From positions 124,001-188,000 of the forward strand of contig CANJRA010000002.1 of the NCBI GenBank assembly GCA_947476625.1: DNA of 64,000 nt. The letters are read 5' to 3'. The stretch's first letter is position 1; every line of letters begins with the position of its first letter. The notes beneath the pieces are model-generated. The model was given only the letters and a program-made list of their open reading frames with translations, had not been told where the DNA came from and made no database searches. A program made the translations under genes and the position numbers. Shown one piece after another: positions 1-9,711 of the stretch. The DNA comes from Fidelibacterota bacterium (lineage in GTDB: Bacteria > Pseudomonadota > Alphaproteobacteria > Rhodospirillales > Rhodospirillaceae).

Positions 1-2692
1 CCAGCAGTACGAACACGCCGCGATCGGTGGCGCGGCGGATGAGGCGGCCGAAGGATTGTTTGAGGCGCAGGCGTGTGACGGCGTCGTCGTAGCCTTTTTT
101 GCCGAAGGCGGTGCGGCGGGCTTTGTGGAGAATGTCGGGGCGGGGCCAGGGGACGCGGTCGAAGACCACCAAGCGCAACGAGCGGCCCGGAACATCGACG
201 CCTTCGCGCACGGCGTCGGTTCCCAGCAAACAGGCGTCTTCTTCGGCGCGGAAAATATCCACCAGTGTCGAGATATCCATGGCGTCGACGTGCTGGGCGT
301 AAAGCGGCAATCCAGCTTCGTCGAGTGCGCCCACGATTTGGCGGTGGACTTCGCGCAGGCGGGCGATGGCGGTGAACAAACCGAGCGCGCCGCCGTTGGC
401 GGCGATGAAGAGTTCGCGGTAGGCCGCGGCGACTTGGGTGAGATCGTCTTTGCGCACATCGGTGACGACGATGACTTTGGTGCGGTCGATATAATTAAAC
501 GGCGAGATCAGCGACGTGCGTTCAACCGGCGGCGCCAAATGCAGCGCGCCGACGCGTTGCTCGGCGTTGCTCCAATCGGCGGCTTGGTCGGCTTCGCCAT
601 TTAAAAGCGTGGCGGACGTGACGACCATGCCGTGGGTGTGATCGGCCAAGGCGCGGGCAAAGGGCAGGGTGGGATCGACCCAGTGGCGGAACAGGCCGAC
701 ATCCATATCCATGCCGTCCATACGCTCGACGCTGAACCAGTCGACGAATTCCTGCGGCGTTGCGGCGCTGAGCGAGGCCAGCATCGCGCGCCACGCGGCG
801 ATGGGAATCACGCCGCGCCGCTCGAGCGTGCGGATGAGGCCTTCGATGCGGATGCGTGTGGCGGTATCGAGTTCGGCGGCGTCGGTGTCGAGCTTGCGCG
901 TGAAACCGGCCATAAGGCGGCGCAGCGGTTGTTCGAGACGTGTGAGCGCGGTGTCGAGTTCTTTCGCCGCTTCCGCGAGGCCGTCGATGGCGGGCGTGGT
1001 TTCGGCTTCGAGTGAGTAAGGCGAGGATGAATCGGTGCGCGCGAGAACTTGCTGGCGGACGAGGCTGAGAAACACTTCGGTCGGTCCGTGCGGCACACCG
1101 TCCTTGATGCGATTGCGCCAGCCTTGGGCGGGGAGCGTGCGGGCGCCATGCAGCGTTTCGTCGAGCGAAATCGCCAGGCCGCCATCGATTTGCGCGCCAT
1201 CAGCCGTACCGGCGGCTATCAGATCCTCGGTGCGTTTTTTCAGGCCGCGCGCGCGGGTGCGGACGGCGTTGCCTTCGGCGCCTAAGAGCCAACGTCGCAG
1301 GTCGGCGGCTTCGAGCCCGCTGAGGTGCGCGGAGAACGCGGAATCCGCTGCCTCGAAAATATGGTGGCCTTCATCGAAGACGTAGCGGGTGGGGCGCACG
1401 GCGTCGTCGATGCCGCCGAGGGCTGCCTGCACCATCACCAGCGCGTGATTGGCGACGACGATCTCGGCGTGGCGGGCGCGTCTGACAGTGCGTTCAATAA
1501 AGCACTTTTGATAATGCGGACAGGCGGCGTAAATGCATTCGCCGCGCCGGTCGGCGAGGCTGAGGGTTTTCTCGCGGCCGAGAATTTCCGGCAGCCAGCC
1601 GGGAAGATCGCCGCCGATCATGTCGCCGTTACGCGTGGCTCCGGCCCAACGCGCGAGCAGACCGAGGGCAATGGCATCGGCGGGTTGGGTTTGCAAACGA
1701 TTGACGGCGTCTTCGTAGTTTAGAAGGCAGAGATAATTCTCGCGGCCCTTGCGGATGACGACCTTGCGTTTCTTTTCGTCGGGGTCGGGATAGAGGCGGT
1801 CAAGCTCCTGATCCAACTGGCGCTGAAGATTGCGTGTGAAGGTCGAGAGCCACACAGCGCCTTCGTTGCGTTGCGCCCAGACACTCGCGGGCGCGACGTA
1901 TCCCAAAGTTTTGCCGGTGCCGGTGCCGGCTTCGGCGAGTACCAATAACGGCTGATCCGGCGCGGGGCGCGGCTGAAAGGCGGCGGTGACGCTGCGGGCA
2001 TAGCTGCGCTGAACCTCGCGCGTTTCCGCGCCCGCACCCAAGAGACGTGTGAGACGGTCCTCGACGTCTTCGGCTGCGATGGGTTGGCTGCCGGGCGGTG
2101 CGGGCGGCGGGCGCTCTTGCCACTCGGGCAGGCGTATCCACACACGCAAACCGGCGGCGGGGCCGAAACCTTTGGCGGCGTTGGGATCGCCGCTGAGGGC
2201 CGCGAGTACACTCGCCCCCCACGGCCAGCCGCCGCGCGCCATGGCGCCCGCGATTTCGGCCAAGGGTTTGGCTTCGAGATCGTGCAGGCGCGCGAGTTCA
2301 TTCAGCAGGGTTTTGACCGCTTCGAGCAATGTCAACGGACGGTCTTCGAGTGTGGTGGGGGCGACAAGCCCCAGCGCCTCGGCAAGTCCGGCGACGGTCG
2401 GCAGGCAGAAGGTGGCCGGGCGCACGAAGGCGAAGAGCTCCAGCGCGTCGTAAGCCGGAAAACGCTCGACGCGCAGACGCGCGGCGGTCGCCGGGCGGTG
2501 GCAGACAATCGGCCGTGCTGCGGCGATGCGCTGGCCGATGGATTTTGCCGGTTTCAGAGAAATCTCGCCGCCGGTATCGAGCTCTGCCGCCATGGTCCAA
2601 TCGGCCACGACGACGGGCACATCGGGCAAGAGGATGCGGCGGGCGGCGGGTGGCCGCGGAACGGAAGAGGTCGGTGTCACTTGATCGGACAT
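1..2692 (-). CDS. DinG/Rad3-type ATP-dependent DNA helicase (C-terminus cut by window edge)
   Basis: Reading the minus strand from an ATG at 2692 gives about 897 uninterrupted codons to the window edge. It is a superfamily 2 helicase of the XPD/DinG group. Walker A GTGTGKT lies near residue 257 and the Walker B/DEAH-like DEGHH box near residue 439. Between them are cysteines (one near residue 320 in NYLC, three near 387-398 in CIYAACPHYQKC) placed like the Fe-S cluster ligands of this family. Motif VI-like sequence (QSFGRLIRR) is near the edge. Family members unwind DNA 5'-3' and act in repair of R-loops or stalled forks. It is divergent from lysK. The last part of the protein lies outside the window. 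The helicase family is sure; the exact orthologue (DinG, YoaA or other) is not. Confidence 0.9.
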   Translation of the reverse strand, partial: MSDQVTPTSSVPRPPAARRILLPDVPVVVADWTMAAELDTGGEISLKPAKSIGQRIAAARPIVCHRPATAARLRVERFPAYDALELFAFVRPATFCLPTVAGLAEALGLVAPTTLEDRPLTLLEAVKTLLNELARLHDLEAKPLAEIAGAMARGGWPWGASVLAALSGDPNAAKGFGPAAGLRVWIRLPEWQERPPPAPPGSQPIAAEDVEDRLTRLLGAGAETREVQRSYARSVTAAFQPRPAPDQPLLVLAEAGTGTGKTLGYVAPASVWAQRNEGAVWLSTFTRNLQRQLDQELDRLYPDPDEKKRKVVIRKGRENYLCLLNYEDAVNRLQTQPADAIALGLLARWAGATRNGDMIGGDLPGWLPEILGREKTLSLADRRGECIYAACPHYQKCFIERTVRRARHAEIVVANHALVMVQAALGGIDDAVRPTRYVFDEGHHIFEAADSAFSAHLSGLEAADLRRWLLGAEGNAVRTRARGLKKRTEDLIAAGTADGAQIDGGLAISLDETLHGARTLPAQGWRNRIKDGVPHGPTEVFLSLVRQQVLARTDSSSPYSLEAETTPAIDGLAEAAKELDTALTRLEQPLRRLMAGFTRKLDTDAAELDTATRIRIEGLIRTLERRGVIPIAAWRAMLASLSAATPQEFVDWFSVERMDGMDMDVGLFRHWVDPTLPFARALADHTHGMVVTSATLLNGEADQAADWSNAEQRVGALHLAPPVERTSLISPFNYIDRTKVIVVTDVRKDDLTQVAAAYRELFIAANGGALGLFTAIARLREVHRQIVGALDEAGLPLYAQHVDAMDISTLVDIFRAEEDACLLGTDAVREGVDVPGRSLRLVVFDRVPWPRPDILHKARRTAFGKKGYDDAVTRLRLKQSFGRLIRRATDRGVFVLL

Positions 2693-2843
2693 TGAGGAGA
2701 CCTGTATCCGGCTGCGCTGCCGGACGCAAGAAAGGCCCGCTCACCCGCAAGTTGCCGCCTTCGGACGTGACCTCTTTGCTTGACCTGTCGGGGCCACACT
2801 CCTAGCTTGCCGCGTCCCTCCGCCCTATTCAGATAGACCTTAT

Positions 2844-4442
2844 ATGACCGACATTTTCTCACTCGCACGCAACAGCAACGCATGGCCCTTCGCCGAGGCA
2901 AAGGCGCTTTGGGACGAGCGGCTGAAAGCGAAAGTGCCGGCCAAAGGCTATGTGCTGTTTGAAACGGGCTATGGTCCGTCCGGTCTTCCGCATATCGGCA
3001 CCTTCGGCGAAGTGGTGCGCACCACCATGGTGCGGCGCGCTTTCGAAGCCTTGAACCCGGGCGTGCCGACCAAGCTGTTTGCGTTCTCCGACGACATGGA
3101 CGGCCTGCGCAAGGTGCCCGACAACGTTCCCAATAAAGACATCATCGCGCCGCATCTCGGTAAGCCGCTGACCAACATTCCCGATCCGTTCGGCACGCAC
3201 GAGAGCTTCGGGCACCATAACAATGCGCGGCTGCGCGCGTTTTTGGATTCCTTCGGCTTTGATTACGAATTCAAAAGCGCGACGACGACGTATAAGGCGG
3301 GTGAATTCGATACGGCGCTGCGCCGCGTGCTGGAAAAGTACGACGAAGTGATCGATGTTATTTTGCCGACGCTGGGGCCTGAGCGCCGCGCGACCTATTC
3401 GCCGTTCCTGCCCGTCTGCGCCAAGACGGGTGTGGTGTTGCAGGTGCCGATTATCGCGCGCGACGTTGCGGCGGGCACTGTCACGTATAAGGACGATGAC
3501 GGCAAGGATGTGACGGTTCCGGTCACCGGCGGTCATTGTAAATTACAATGGAAGGTCGACTGGGCGATGCGCTGGTACGCGCTCGACGTCGACTATGAGA
3601 TGTCCGGCAAGGATCTGATCGACTCGGTAAAGCTGTCGGGCCGCGTGTGCCGTATTCTTGGCGGTACGCCGCCAACAAATCTGACCTACGAGTTGTTCCT
3701 GGACGAAGAAGGCCAGAAAATCTCGAAGTCGAAGGGTAATGGGCTATCGGTCGAGGATTGGCTGAAGTATGCACCGCCGGAAAGCCTGTCGCTTTATATG
3801 TTCCAAAAGCCGAAGACGGCGAAGCGGCTGTTCTTCGATGTGATTCCCAAGGCGGTGGATGAGTACCTCGATTTCCTCGGCAAGTTTCCTGCTGAAACGG
3901 ACGACGCCAAGCTCAACAATCCGGTCTGGCATATCCATCACGGTAAGCCGCCGGTGGCGGAGTTTCACATTACCTTCGGGATTCTTTTAAATCTCGCCGG
4001 TGTTTGTAACACCGAGAACCCGGCGGTGCTGTGGCAGTTCATCTCGCGTTACAAGCCCGAGGCCAGCCCGACCAGCGCACCGCTGCTCGATCGTTTGGTC
4101 AAGCATGCACTGGCCTATTACCAAGACTTCGTGAAGCCGGCGAAGGTGTATAAAAAAGCCACGCCTGAACAGATGCCCGCGTTCGTCGATCTGCGGGATC
4201 TGTTGGTAAGCTTTACGGGCGAGCCGACGCCGGAAAATCTGCAGACCGCGGTGTTCGAGATCGGCAAGAAATATCCGAGCGTGTTCCCGTCGCTGCGCGA
4301 TTGGTTTCAGGCTCTGTACCAAGTTCTGCTGGGCCAGCACCAAGGCCCGCGCATGGGCTCGTTCATCGCGCTCTATGGTTTGAAGGAAAGCGTGGCGCTG
4401 CTGAACCGCGCCATAGCCGGAGAGGATCTGGCGGTTAGCTGA
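2844..4442 (+). CDS. lysK: Class I lysyl-tRNA synthetase
   Basis: This 532-residue enzyme charges tRNA-Lys with lysine in the cytoplasm. It is the class I (archaeal/alphaproteobacterial) form, not the class II LysS of most bacteria. The HIGH-type motif is HIGT at residues 50-53 and the KMSKS-type loop is KISKS at 292-296, followed by GNG. The C-terminal half is the helical anticodon-binding part. Length is typical of class I LysRS and the frame is clean. The start ATG at 2844 is the first in frame after a 150-bp divergent intergenic region shared with the helicase gene. Class I LysRS is one of the signs of an alphaproteobacterial host. Confidence 0.95.
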   Translation: MTDIFSLARNSNAWPFAEAKALWDERLKAKVPAKGYVLFETGYGPSGLPHIGTFGEVVRTTMVRRAFEALNPGVPTKLFAFSDDMDGLRKVPDNVPNKDIIAPHLGKPLTNIPDPFGTHESFGHHNNARLRAFLDSFGFDYEFKSATTTYKAGEFDTALRRVLEKYDEVIDVILPTLGPERRATYSPFLPVCAKTGVVLQVPIIARDVAAGTVTYKDDDGKDVTVPVTGGHCKLQWKVDWAMRWYALDVDYEMSGKDLIDSVKLSGRVCRILGGTPPTNLTYELFLDEEGQKISKSKGNGLSVEDWLKYAPPESLSLYMFQKPKTAKRLFFDVIPKAVDEYLDFLGKFPAETDDAKLNNPVWHIHHGKPPVAEFHITFGILLNLAGVCNTENPAVLWQFISRYKPEASPTSAPLLDRLVKHALAYYQDFVKPAKVYKKATPEQMPAFVDLRDLLVSFTGEPTPENLQTAVFEIGKKYPSVFPSLRDWFQALYQVLLGQHQGPRMGSFIALYGLKESVALLNRAIAGEDLAVS

Positions 4443-4725
4443 ACAGAACCTCTGGGTGCGCTTTCCTTACTCTATATGTAGTGATTCCAACCGTGCGCGT
4501 AACGCTATTGCGTCGCAATATAAAATGCGCCGTGGCAGCCGCAGTTCCAGCTTGAAGCCAAGGTCGAGGGCAAAAACGGCGGCCTTGCGCGCGGCGGCCC
4601 GTTCTTCGACACCACCGAGCAACTCGACGATTGCTAAAAGAACCTCTCTGATGCCGCTCAACGCCTGGGCCTCCGCGCTTTGCAAAACACCATATTTTTC
4701 CTGAAGCGGCGAGGGCCGCAGGATT
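4443..4725. other. Intergenic stretch with only a doubtful short ORF
   Basis: This gap separates the convergent lysK and methyltransferase genes. A minus-strand open frame of about 72 codons (4685-4467) exists but has only a TTG start, no clear ribosome binding site and no family I recognise. A plus-strand frame overlapping it looks like a shadow. I see no terminator hairpin or repeat. Confidence 0.4.
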
Positions 4726-5815
4726 TTACTCAGGACATTGAACAGGGGGGTCTATGTCGGCGGGGATGGTGTCGCTGATCACGGCCGCCCGCAATTTCGT
4801 GATCTGGGGATCGAAACCGCAGGCAATGAGATCGCCGATAATATCTAAATAAGCGGGGCGCATGCGCGGCGCGCCTGATGGTGTAGTAGCAACAATCTCG
4901 GTATGAATTTGATTGGCGGGTCGTTGCATACGCTCCATCGGCGTAATCGCGCGAATATCGAAGTGCTGTAGGCCGTAGTCGCTGAGCCGATCGGCGCCGC
5001 CGGTTCTGGGTACGTTGAAGCGGTTGGCGAAGAAGAAGATGCCGTCGGGGGTGCGTCTTGATCCATGCCACGTATGCGGCGGCGGTGGCGCGCGGCATTT
5101 CGCCCATGCTGGCGCGGTTCCATATCAGATCGAAAGGCGGGGCGGTGAGGTCGTCGGTGAAACTCGCCAGCGTGAAATTGAGTTGTGCGCCGCACGCGAG
5201 GCTTTCCGGTTTGCGCGGGTCGATCATGCAGTGCGTGCGCCCAAGGGCGATCGGGAGAAAGAGAGAAGATAGATATAAGTTCTCGGGCAAATCGATGACG
5301 GTATAGCTTTCGACATCGAGCAATTGATGGAGGATGGATGCGCCGCCGCCAAAGCCCGCGCCGGTTTCGCAGATCCGCAAGGGGCGCCCAACTGGGCCGA
5401 ATTGCTTCGCCGCCTGGACGACGCGCCATACCGGGGGAATATTGTGGAGAAATACCGAACTGAACAGATTGCCGCGATAGGGATGAACCGGAGGTGCGCC
5501 GATGGCAGGTTCGGTTATTTTTGCAATCACGTCGTCCGGAATGTTGTGCGCGTCGGCAACGCTGCTGAAGGACTGCTCCTCAAGGGCGGACATCTCGTCC
5601 TGCTCTTTCTGCGCGCCCACACCTACAATGGCTTCCGATGAGGGATGGCGAAACGTATGAAATTGTTCCGCGCTCAAAAAATTGGCGCGCTGGGCAAACA
5701 TGTCCTTCCAGAGCGGTGCAACGGTGCCGTACACGGTGTCTTTGGCGTAAGCCGCGGCGTCCCTGATCTCGGTTTGCCGCTGCGTGACAAGCGCGTTGAT
5801 GTCTCTGAAATTCAT
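4726..5815 (-). pseudogene. Putative sugar O-methyltransferase, frameshifted
   Basis: From the ATG at 5815 (MNFRDIN...) the protein reads as a SAM-dependent methyltransferase with a glycine-rich motif I (CETGAGFGGG) and the stretch DLIWNRASMGEM. It resembles the family annotated as putative sugar O-methyltransferase, which modifies glycans in surface polysaccharide clusters. Near residue 256 the frame breaks: after YVAWIKTHP the reading becomes arginine-rich nonsense. Dropping one base from the G run at 5047-5051 (a C run on the coding strand) restores DGIFFFANRFNVP and a sensible tail ending at the stop codon at 4726. An upstream in-frame ATG at 5863 is possible but adds an atypical leader. 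The frameshift could be real or a homopolymer sequencing error. The methyltransferase fold is fairly sure; the substrate is a guess. Confidence 0.65.
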
Positions 5816-5986
5816 AGCGGGTCCGATGCTGAGCGCGCGTGGCTTCAGAGGGTAAAATCGCAAAAAGGTGCTGCCAATTCGTTAATGGTAGATCGCGGAT
5901 AAGTGATTGAATGTGTTTGGTATTATTGCTGTATAATCGCGCTTGGCGTTCCGGTAGCTTCGGGCGCTTCCCGGGGGGTTCGTCTC

Positions 5987-6931
5987 ATGTCTGCGATCAT
6001 TTCGATTTCCAATCTTACTAAAATCTACAAATCAGGATTGCAGGCCTTAAAGCCGGTGAGCCTGGATATCAAAAAGGGCGAGATTTTCGCGCTGCTGGGG
6101 CCGAACGGTGCGGGCAAGACGACGATGATCAGCATCGTGTGCGGTCTGGTCACACCGTCGGGCGGGACTGTGACGGTCGATGGTCATGACATCCTGAAAG
6201 ACTATCGCATCACGCGCAGCAAAATCGGGCTGGTGCCGCAGGAGCTGACCACGGCGTCCTTCGAGACGGTTTTGGCGACGGTGACGTTCAGCCGCGGACT
6301 GTTCGGCAAGCCCGCCAATCCCGCCCATATCGAGAAGGTGTTGCGCGATCTGTCGCTGTGGGACAAGCGCCATTCTAAAATAACGACACTCTCGGGCGGC
6401 ATGAAGCGCCGGGTGTTGATCGCCAAGGCGCTGGCGCACGAGCCGGAGATCCTGTTTCTCGACGAGCCGACCGCAGGCGTGGACGTGGAATTGCGCCGCG
6501 ATATGTGGGCCATGGTGCGGACGTTGCGCGCCCAAGGTGTGACAATCATCCTGACGACGCACTACATCGATGAAGCCGAGGAAATGGCCGACCGGATCGG
6601 CGTTATCACCAAGGGCGAGTTGATTGTGGTGGAGGAAAAGACCGCGCTGATGCAAAAGCTCGGCAAGAAAGAACTGTCGCTGCAACTGCAGGAGCCGATG
6701 ACGGTTGTGCCTGCTGGCTTGAGCGATTGGAACGTGGCGCTGAAATCGGACGGCCACGAATTGCTGTATACGTTCGATGCGCATACCGAAGAGACGGGCA
6801 TTCCCGCGTTGTTGAAGCGCATGAGTGAGCTCGGCATCGGTTTCAAGGATCTCAAGACCAGCCAAAGTTCGCTCGAGGATATTTTTGTGAGTTTGGTCCA
6901 TAGCGACAGCCAGCCGGGAGCGCAGCCATGA
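5987..6931 (+). CDS. ABC transporter ATP-binding protein, YadG-like
   Basis: This 314-residue ATPase belongs to the ABC-2 exporter type. Walker [10 protein letters not shown] is at residues 38-46, the signature LSGGMKRRV near 136, and Walker B ILFLDEPT near 157. A C-terminal extension of about 90 residues after the nucleotide-binding domain is usual for DrrA/YadG-type subunits. I chose the ATG at 5987 because it follows a purine-rich GGGG site and starts right at the domain. The open frame extends to 5903, but that leader is cysteine- and tyrosine-rich and unlike the family. The stop overlaps the start of the permease gene (ATGA), so the two are co-translated. The substrate is unknown. Confidence 0.9.
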   Translation: MSAIISISNLTKIYKSGLQALKPVSLDIKKGEIFALLGPNGAGKTTMISIVCGLVTPSGGTVTVDGHDILKDYRITRSKIGLVPQELTTASFETVLATVTFSRGLFGKPANPAHIEKVLRDLSLWDKRHSKITTLSGGMKRRVLIAKALAHEPEILFLDEPTAGVDVELRRDMWAMVRTLRAQGVTIILTTHYIDEAEEMADRIGVITKGELIVVEEKTALMQKLGKKELSLQLQEPMTVVPAGLSDWNVALKSDGHELLYTFDAHTEETGIPALLKRMSELGIGFKDLKTSQSSLEDIFVSLVHSDSQPGAQP

Positions 6932-7695
6932 GCTTCAATGCACGCGGGATTTGGGCGATCTACTGCTTCGAAATGGCGCGGTTTACGCGCACGATTTGGC
7001 AAAGCCTGGTGACGCCGGTGATTACAACGTCGCTGTATTTCGTGGTGTTCGGGTCGGCCATCGGATCGCGCATGAGCGATGTTAACGGCGTGCCCTATGC
7101 CGCCTTCATCGTGCCCGGGTTGATCATGATGGCGCTGTTTACCGAGAGCATTTTCAACGGCTCGTTCGGTATTTATTTCCCGAAGTTCACCGGCACGATC
7201 TATGAACTGTTATCGGCGCCGATCTCCTACGGCGAAGCGGTGCTGGCTTATGTCGGTGCGGCGGCGACAAAGTCGGTTGTGCTGGGGCTGGTTATTCTTG
7301 GGACGGCCTCGCTGTTTGTGCCGATTCACATATTGCACCCCGTGCTGATGTTGGGGTTCCTGATTTTGATATCGGTGACGTTCAGCCTGTTCGGCTTCAT
7401 CCTCGGCATCTGGGCTGACGGCTTCGAGCAGCTGAACGTGGTGCCGATGCTGGTCGTGACGCCGATGACGTTTTTGGGCGGGGCATTTTACTCGATCGAT
7501 ATGTTGCCCGCGGGCTGGCGGACGGTCGCGCTGTTCAATCCGGTGGTTTATTTGATCAGCGGATTCCGCTGGGCCTTCTTCGGCGCGTCGGATGTGGCGG
7601 TTATTTTGAGTTTGAGCACGACGCTGGTCTTCTTTTTTGCGTGTCTCACTGTCGTGGCATGGATCTTCAAGACCGGATACCGGCTGAAGAACTAA
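6928..7695 (+). CDS. ABC-2 type permease, YadH-like
   Basis: This 255-residue inner-membrane permease has about six hydrophobic segments, as in the ABC-2/NodJ/YadH family. The conserved [17 protein letters not shown] region near residue 180 and the [13 protein letters not shown] motif after it are typical. It overlaps the ATPase gene by four bases and should pair with it in a small exporter. Its 3' end overlaps the convergent thioesterase gene by four bases. Family assignment is firm; the transported molecule cannot be read from the sequence. Confidence 0.9.
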   Translation: MSFNARGIWAIYCFEMARFTRTIWQSLVTPVITTSLYFVVFGSAIGSRMSDVNGVPYAAFIVPGLIMMALFTESIFNGSFGIYFPKFTGTIYELLSAPISYGEAVLAYVGAAATKSVVLGLVILGTASLFVPIHILHPVLMLGFLILISVTFSLFGFILGIWADGFEQLNVVPMLVVTPMTFLGGAFYSIDMLPAGWRTVALFNPVVYLISGFRWAFFGASDVAVILSLSTTLVFFFACLTVVAWIFKTGYRLKN

Positions 7696-8213
7696 GCCTT
7701 CAAAAGCGCGTCCAGCTCGTCTTTCTTCTGCAAGGCGGCTGTGAAATCCGGCCGCGGCGCCGTGTAGCCCATGATGCTCATGAGCTGTTCCATCGGGATG
7801 CGGCCATTCTTGTTAATAAAAATGCCCTTCATAATACCGAGGGTGGCGGGCTCGTTGTTGCCGATGATGATGTTGTGACTAAAGTAAATCCAGCGATCAT
7901 CCCAGGACACGATGCGCGTCGTGACGCGGAACTTCTGAAACGGCGCAACGGGGCGGCGGAAACGCACGGTGGATGAGCCGAGGACGGGATAGAACCCTTG
8001 TGCCCGCAAGCGCACCCAGGCTCCCGTTCTTATCGCGAAATCGATGCGGCTTAAGTCCATGAAGCTGTAGTAGCGGCTGTTGGTCATGTGCATGTTCATG
8101 TCCAAATCCCACGGCCAGCAGCGGTAGGTGAGGGAGCTTTCCTCCATCACGCCGCGCTTCGCGCCGAAGCGGGCGGCAATCAGCATCCAGATAAGGCGGA
8201 AGATGAGGTTCAT
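7692..8213 (-). CDS. Hotdog-fold acyl-CoA thioesterase family protein (THEM6-like)
   Basis: This 173-residue protein has a hydrophobic N-terminus (about residues 1-17), then a 4HBT_2-type hotdog domain with the characteristic [18 protein letters not shown] stretch at about residues 39-56. The family is annotated as thioesterases or THEM6-like proteins. Activity on acyl-CoA or acyl-ACP is expected but not proven here. It lies 9 bp downstream of the ligase/SGNH chimera at the end of the minus-strand fatty-acid block, which fits a role in releasing or trimming acyl groups. It converges on the ABC permease with a four-base overlap. Confidence 0.8.
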   Translation of the reverse strand: MNLIFRLIWMLIAARFGAKRGVMEESSLTYRCWPWDLDMNMHMTNSRYYSFMDLSRIDFAIRTGAWVRLRAQGFYPVLGSSTVRFRRPVAPFQKFRVTTRIVSWDDRWIYFSHNIIIGNNEPATLGIMKGIFINKNGRIPMEQLMSIMGYTAPRPDFTAALQKKDELDALLKA

Positions 8214-8222
8214 GACCGCTGC

Positions 8223-9645
8223 CTATGTGCTTTGTTTGATGACGTAGTCTAACAGTCTTGCGCCGTTTGTGCGGCCCATATGAACGCCGTCGAAATAGTC
8301 TGCATCAACGCCGCCAAAATCCGCTGGTGTGGTGAAGGCCTGAACCGACACGCCGGATTGGCTGGCTTTCCGCAGGTGATCGACCAAAAGCGCCTGCGTT
8401 TCCAGATAGGGTGTTTGCTCCCGCAGGCGCGTAATCATCGCGGGGTGCAGGGGGTTGGTATAGATCATGAGTTCGCAACCGGCCTGCTGGGTGAGCGTCA
8501 TAAATTTATCGAGATAATGCAGCCGGCGTTGATGCAGGTGCGTAATGTCTTTCGCGGCCAGAAACTGCTGCGGCCAGACGGCGGTGATATTGGCTTCGTT
8601 GTAGGATAGCGTTTTCATATCATCGACCCGCTGGCGGAAGAGTCTGATGACGTCGCCGCTTTTGGGATCGAAGGCCCGTTCAATGTCCCATGCACTGTAG
8701 CGCACGCGCATGGTGTTGGTATGCCGCTCGCCGTCTTCGCCGGTTTCGAGAGCAAGGCCTAAGCGGCCTTCGCGATCGTTGTCGTCCAGCAAGGAAAACA
8801 GGCTGGGAGATTTTTGGAATCTGATGTCGATGGGCAGTGTGGGCGAGAACTGGATGGGATCAGCGCCCCATATGATTTTCTTAACCGCGGATTTGTTGGT
8901 TGTGAGGAAGAAGCGCGTGATGGCTTTCAGCAGCATGAGCGGGTTTTTGACCCAATCGAACGGCGACATGACGGTGATGGGCGTGCCGGTGAGAAGCGGC
9001 GTGAGTAGCGACGTCAGTAATCCCATGTCGTGATAGTAGGGAAGCCAGCTGACGATGTGGTCGTTTGGCCCAAGACCGATCTCGCGTGCGTAGGCATCCA
9101 CCTGCCACAAAAGTTGTTCCTGCGAGATCGCCACGCCCTTTTTTGTGCCGGTTGTGCCGGAACTATATTGGATAAAGAAGGTCGGGTTGTCGGTCGTCAC
9201 AACACTTGGGAGTGTGCCGGGGGCGTCGATGTCGTCGAAGCTGGCGACGCGGCGTCCAATGGCCGAGCTGAGATAAGAACAATATGAAGGGTCGCCGACG
9301 ATCAGCGACGGCGCGGCATTCTCGATCAGCGGCAGAAGCGTGCGACCGAAATCGTTGAGCGATAACTTTGCCGAAGGATGGGCCGAGACGATCGGCACGC
9401 GCCCGGTCAGAAGGGCGGCGGCTTCGGCGAGGAACACGTCGCGCGGATTAGACAGCACGAGGATGACAGTGCCGCCCACAGGAACATGGAAGCGGTCGTG
9501 CAGGCTGGCCGTGACCATGGCTTGCAGGAAGAATTCGCGGAAGGTGAATTCCTGCGCGTTAAGGCCGATCGCGCAAAAGCGCGAGCACGCGATTGGCAAC
9601 GCTGTCCGCAGCGGGTTTTGCCCCGGCTTGGCCGCGAGAGTTCAT
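8223..9645 (-). pseudogene. Chimera of an acyl-adenylate ligase N-half and an SGNH-hydrolase C-half
   Basis: The main open frame (9599-8223) begins as an AMP-binding enzyme, with the A3 motif YSSGTTGTKKG and the later YYHDMGL motif of fatty-acyl-AMP ligases. Just after LLKAITRF (about 8905) the similarity stops. The rest, ending in a DGVHMGRTNGARLLDYV stretch with the Asp-x-x-His pattern of SGNH hydrolases, belongs to an unrelated protein. The ligase has lost its second half, including the C-terminal catalytic lysine region. The hydrolase part shows no GDS-type nucleophile block. At the 5' end an ATG at 9645 opens 28 plausible codons (MNSRGQAG...) in another frame that runs into the main frame near 9565, suggesting a second lesion; otherwise the start is a weak TTG at 9599. 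I read this as two former neighbours joined by a deletion. The ligase half is sure; the hydrolase half is probable. Confidence 0.65.
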
Positions 9646-9711
9646 GCGTGCGTCGCTTTGCAGACAGGCGGGATATCCCGCAAATCTAGGCGGCGAATAT
9701 TAATAAAGCGC

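Noticed and set aside
4467-4685. 72-codon minus-strand ORF after lysK
   Set aside because: Only a TTG start, no ribosome binding site and no recognisable family; it may be chance coding potential.
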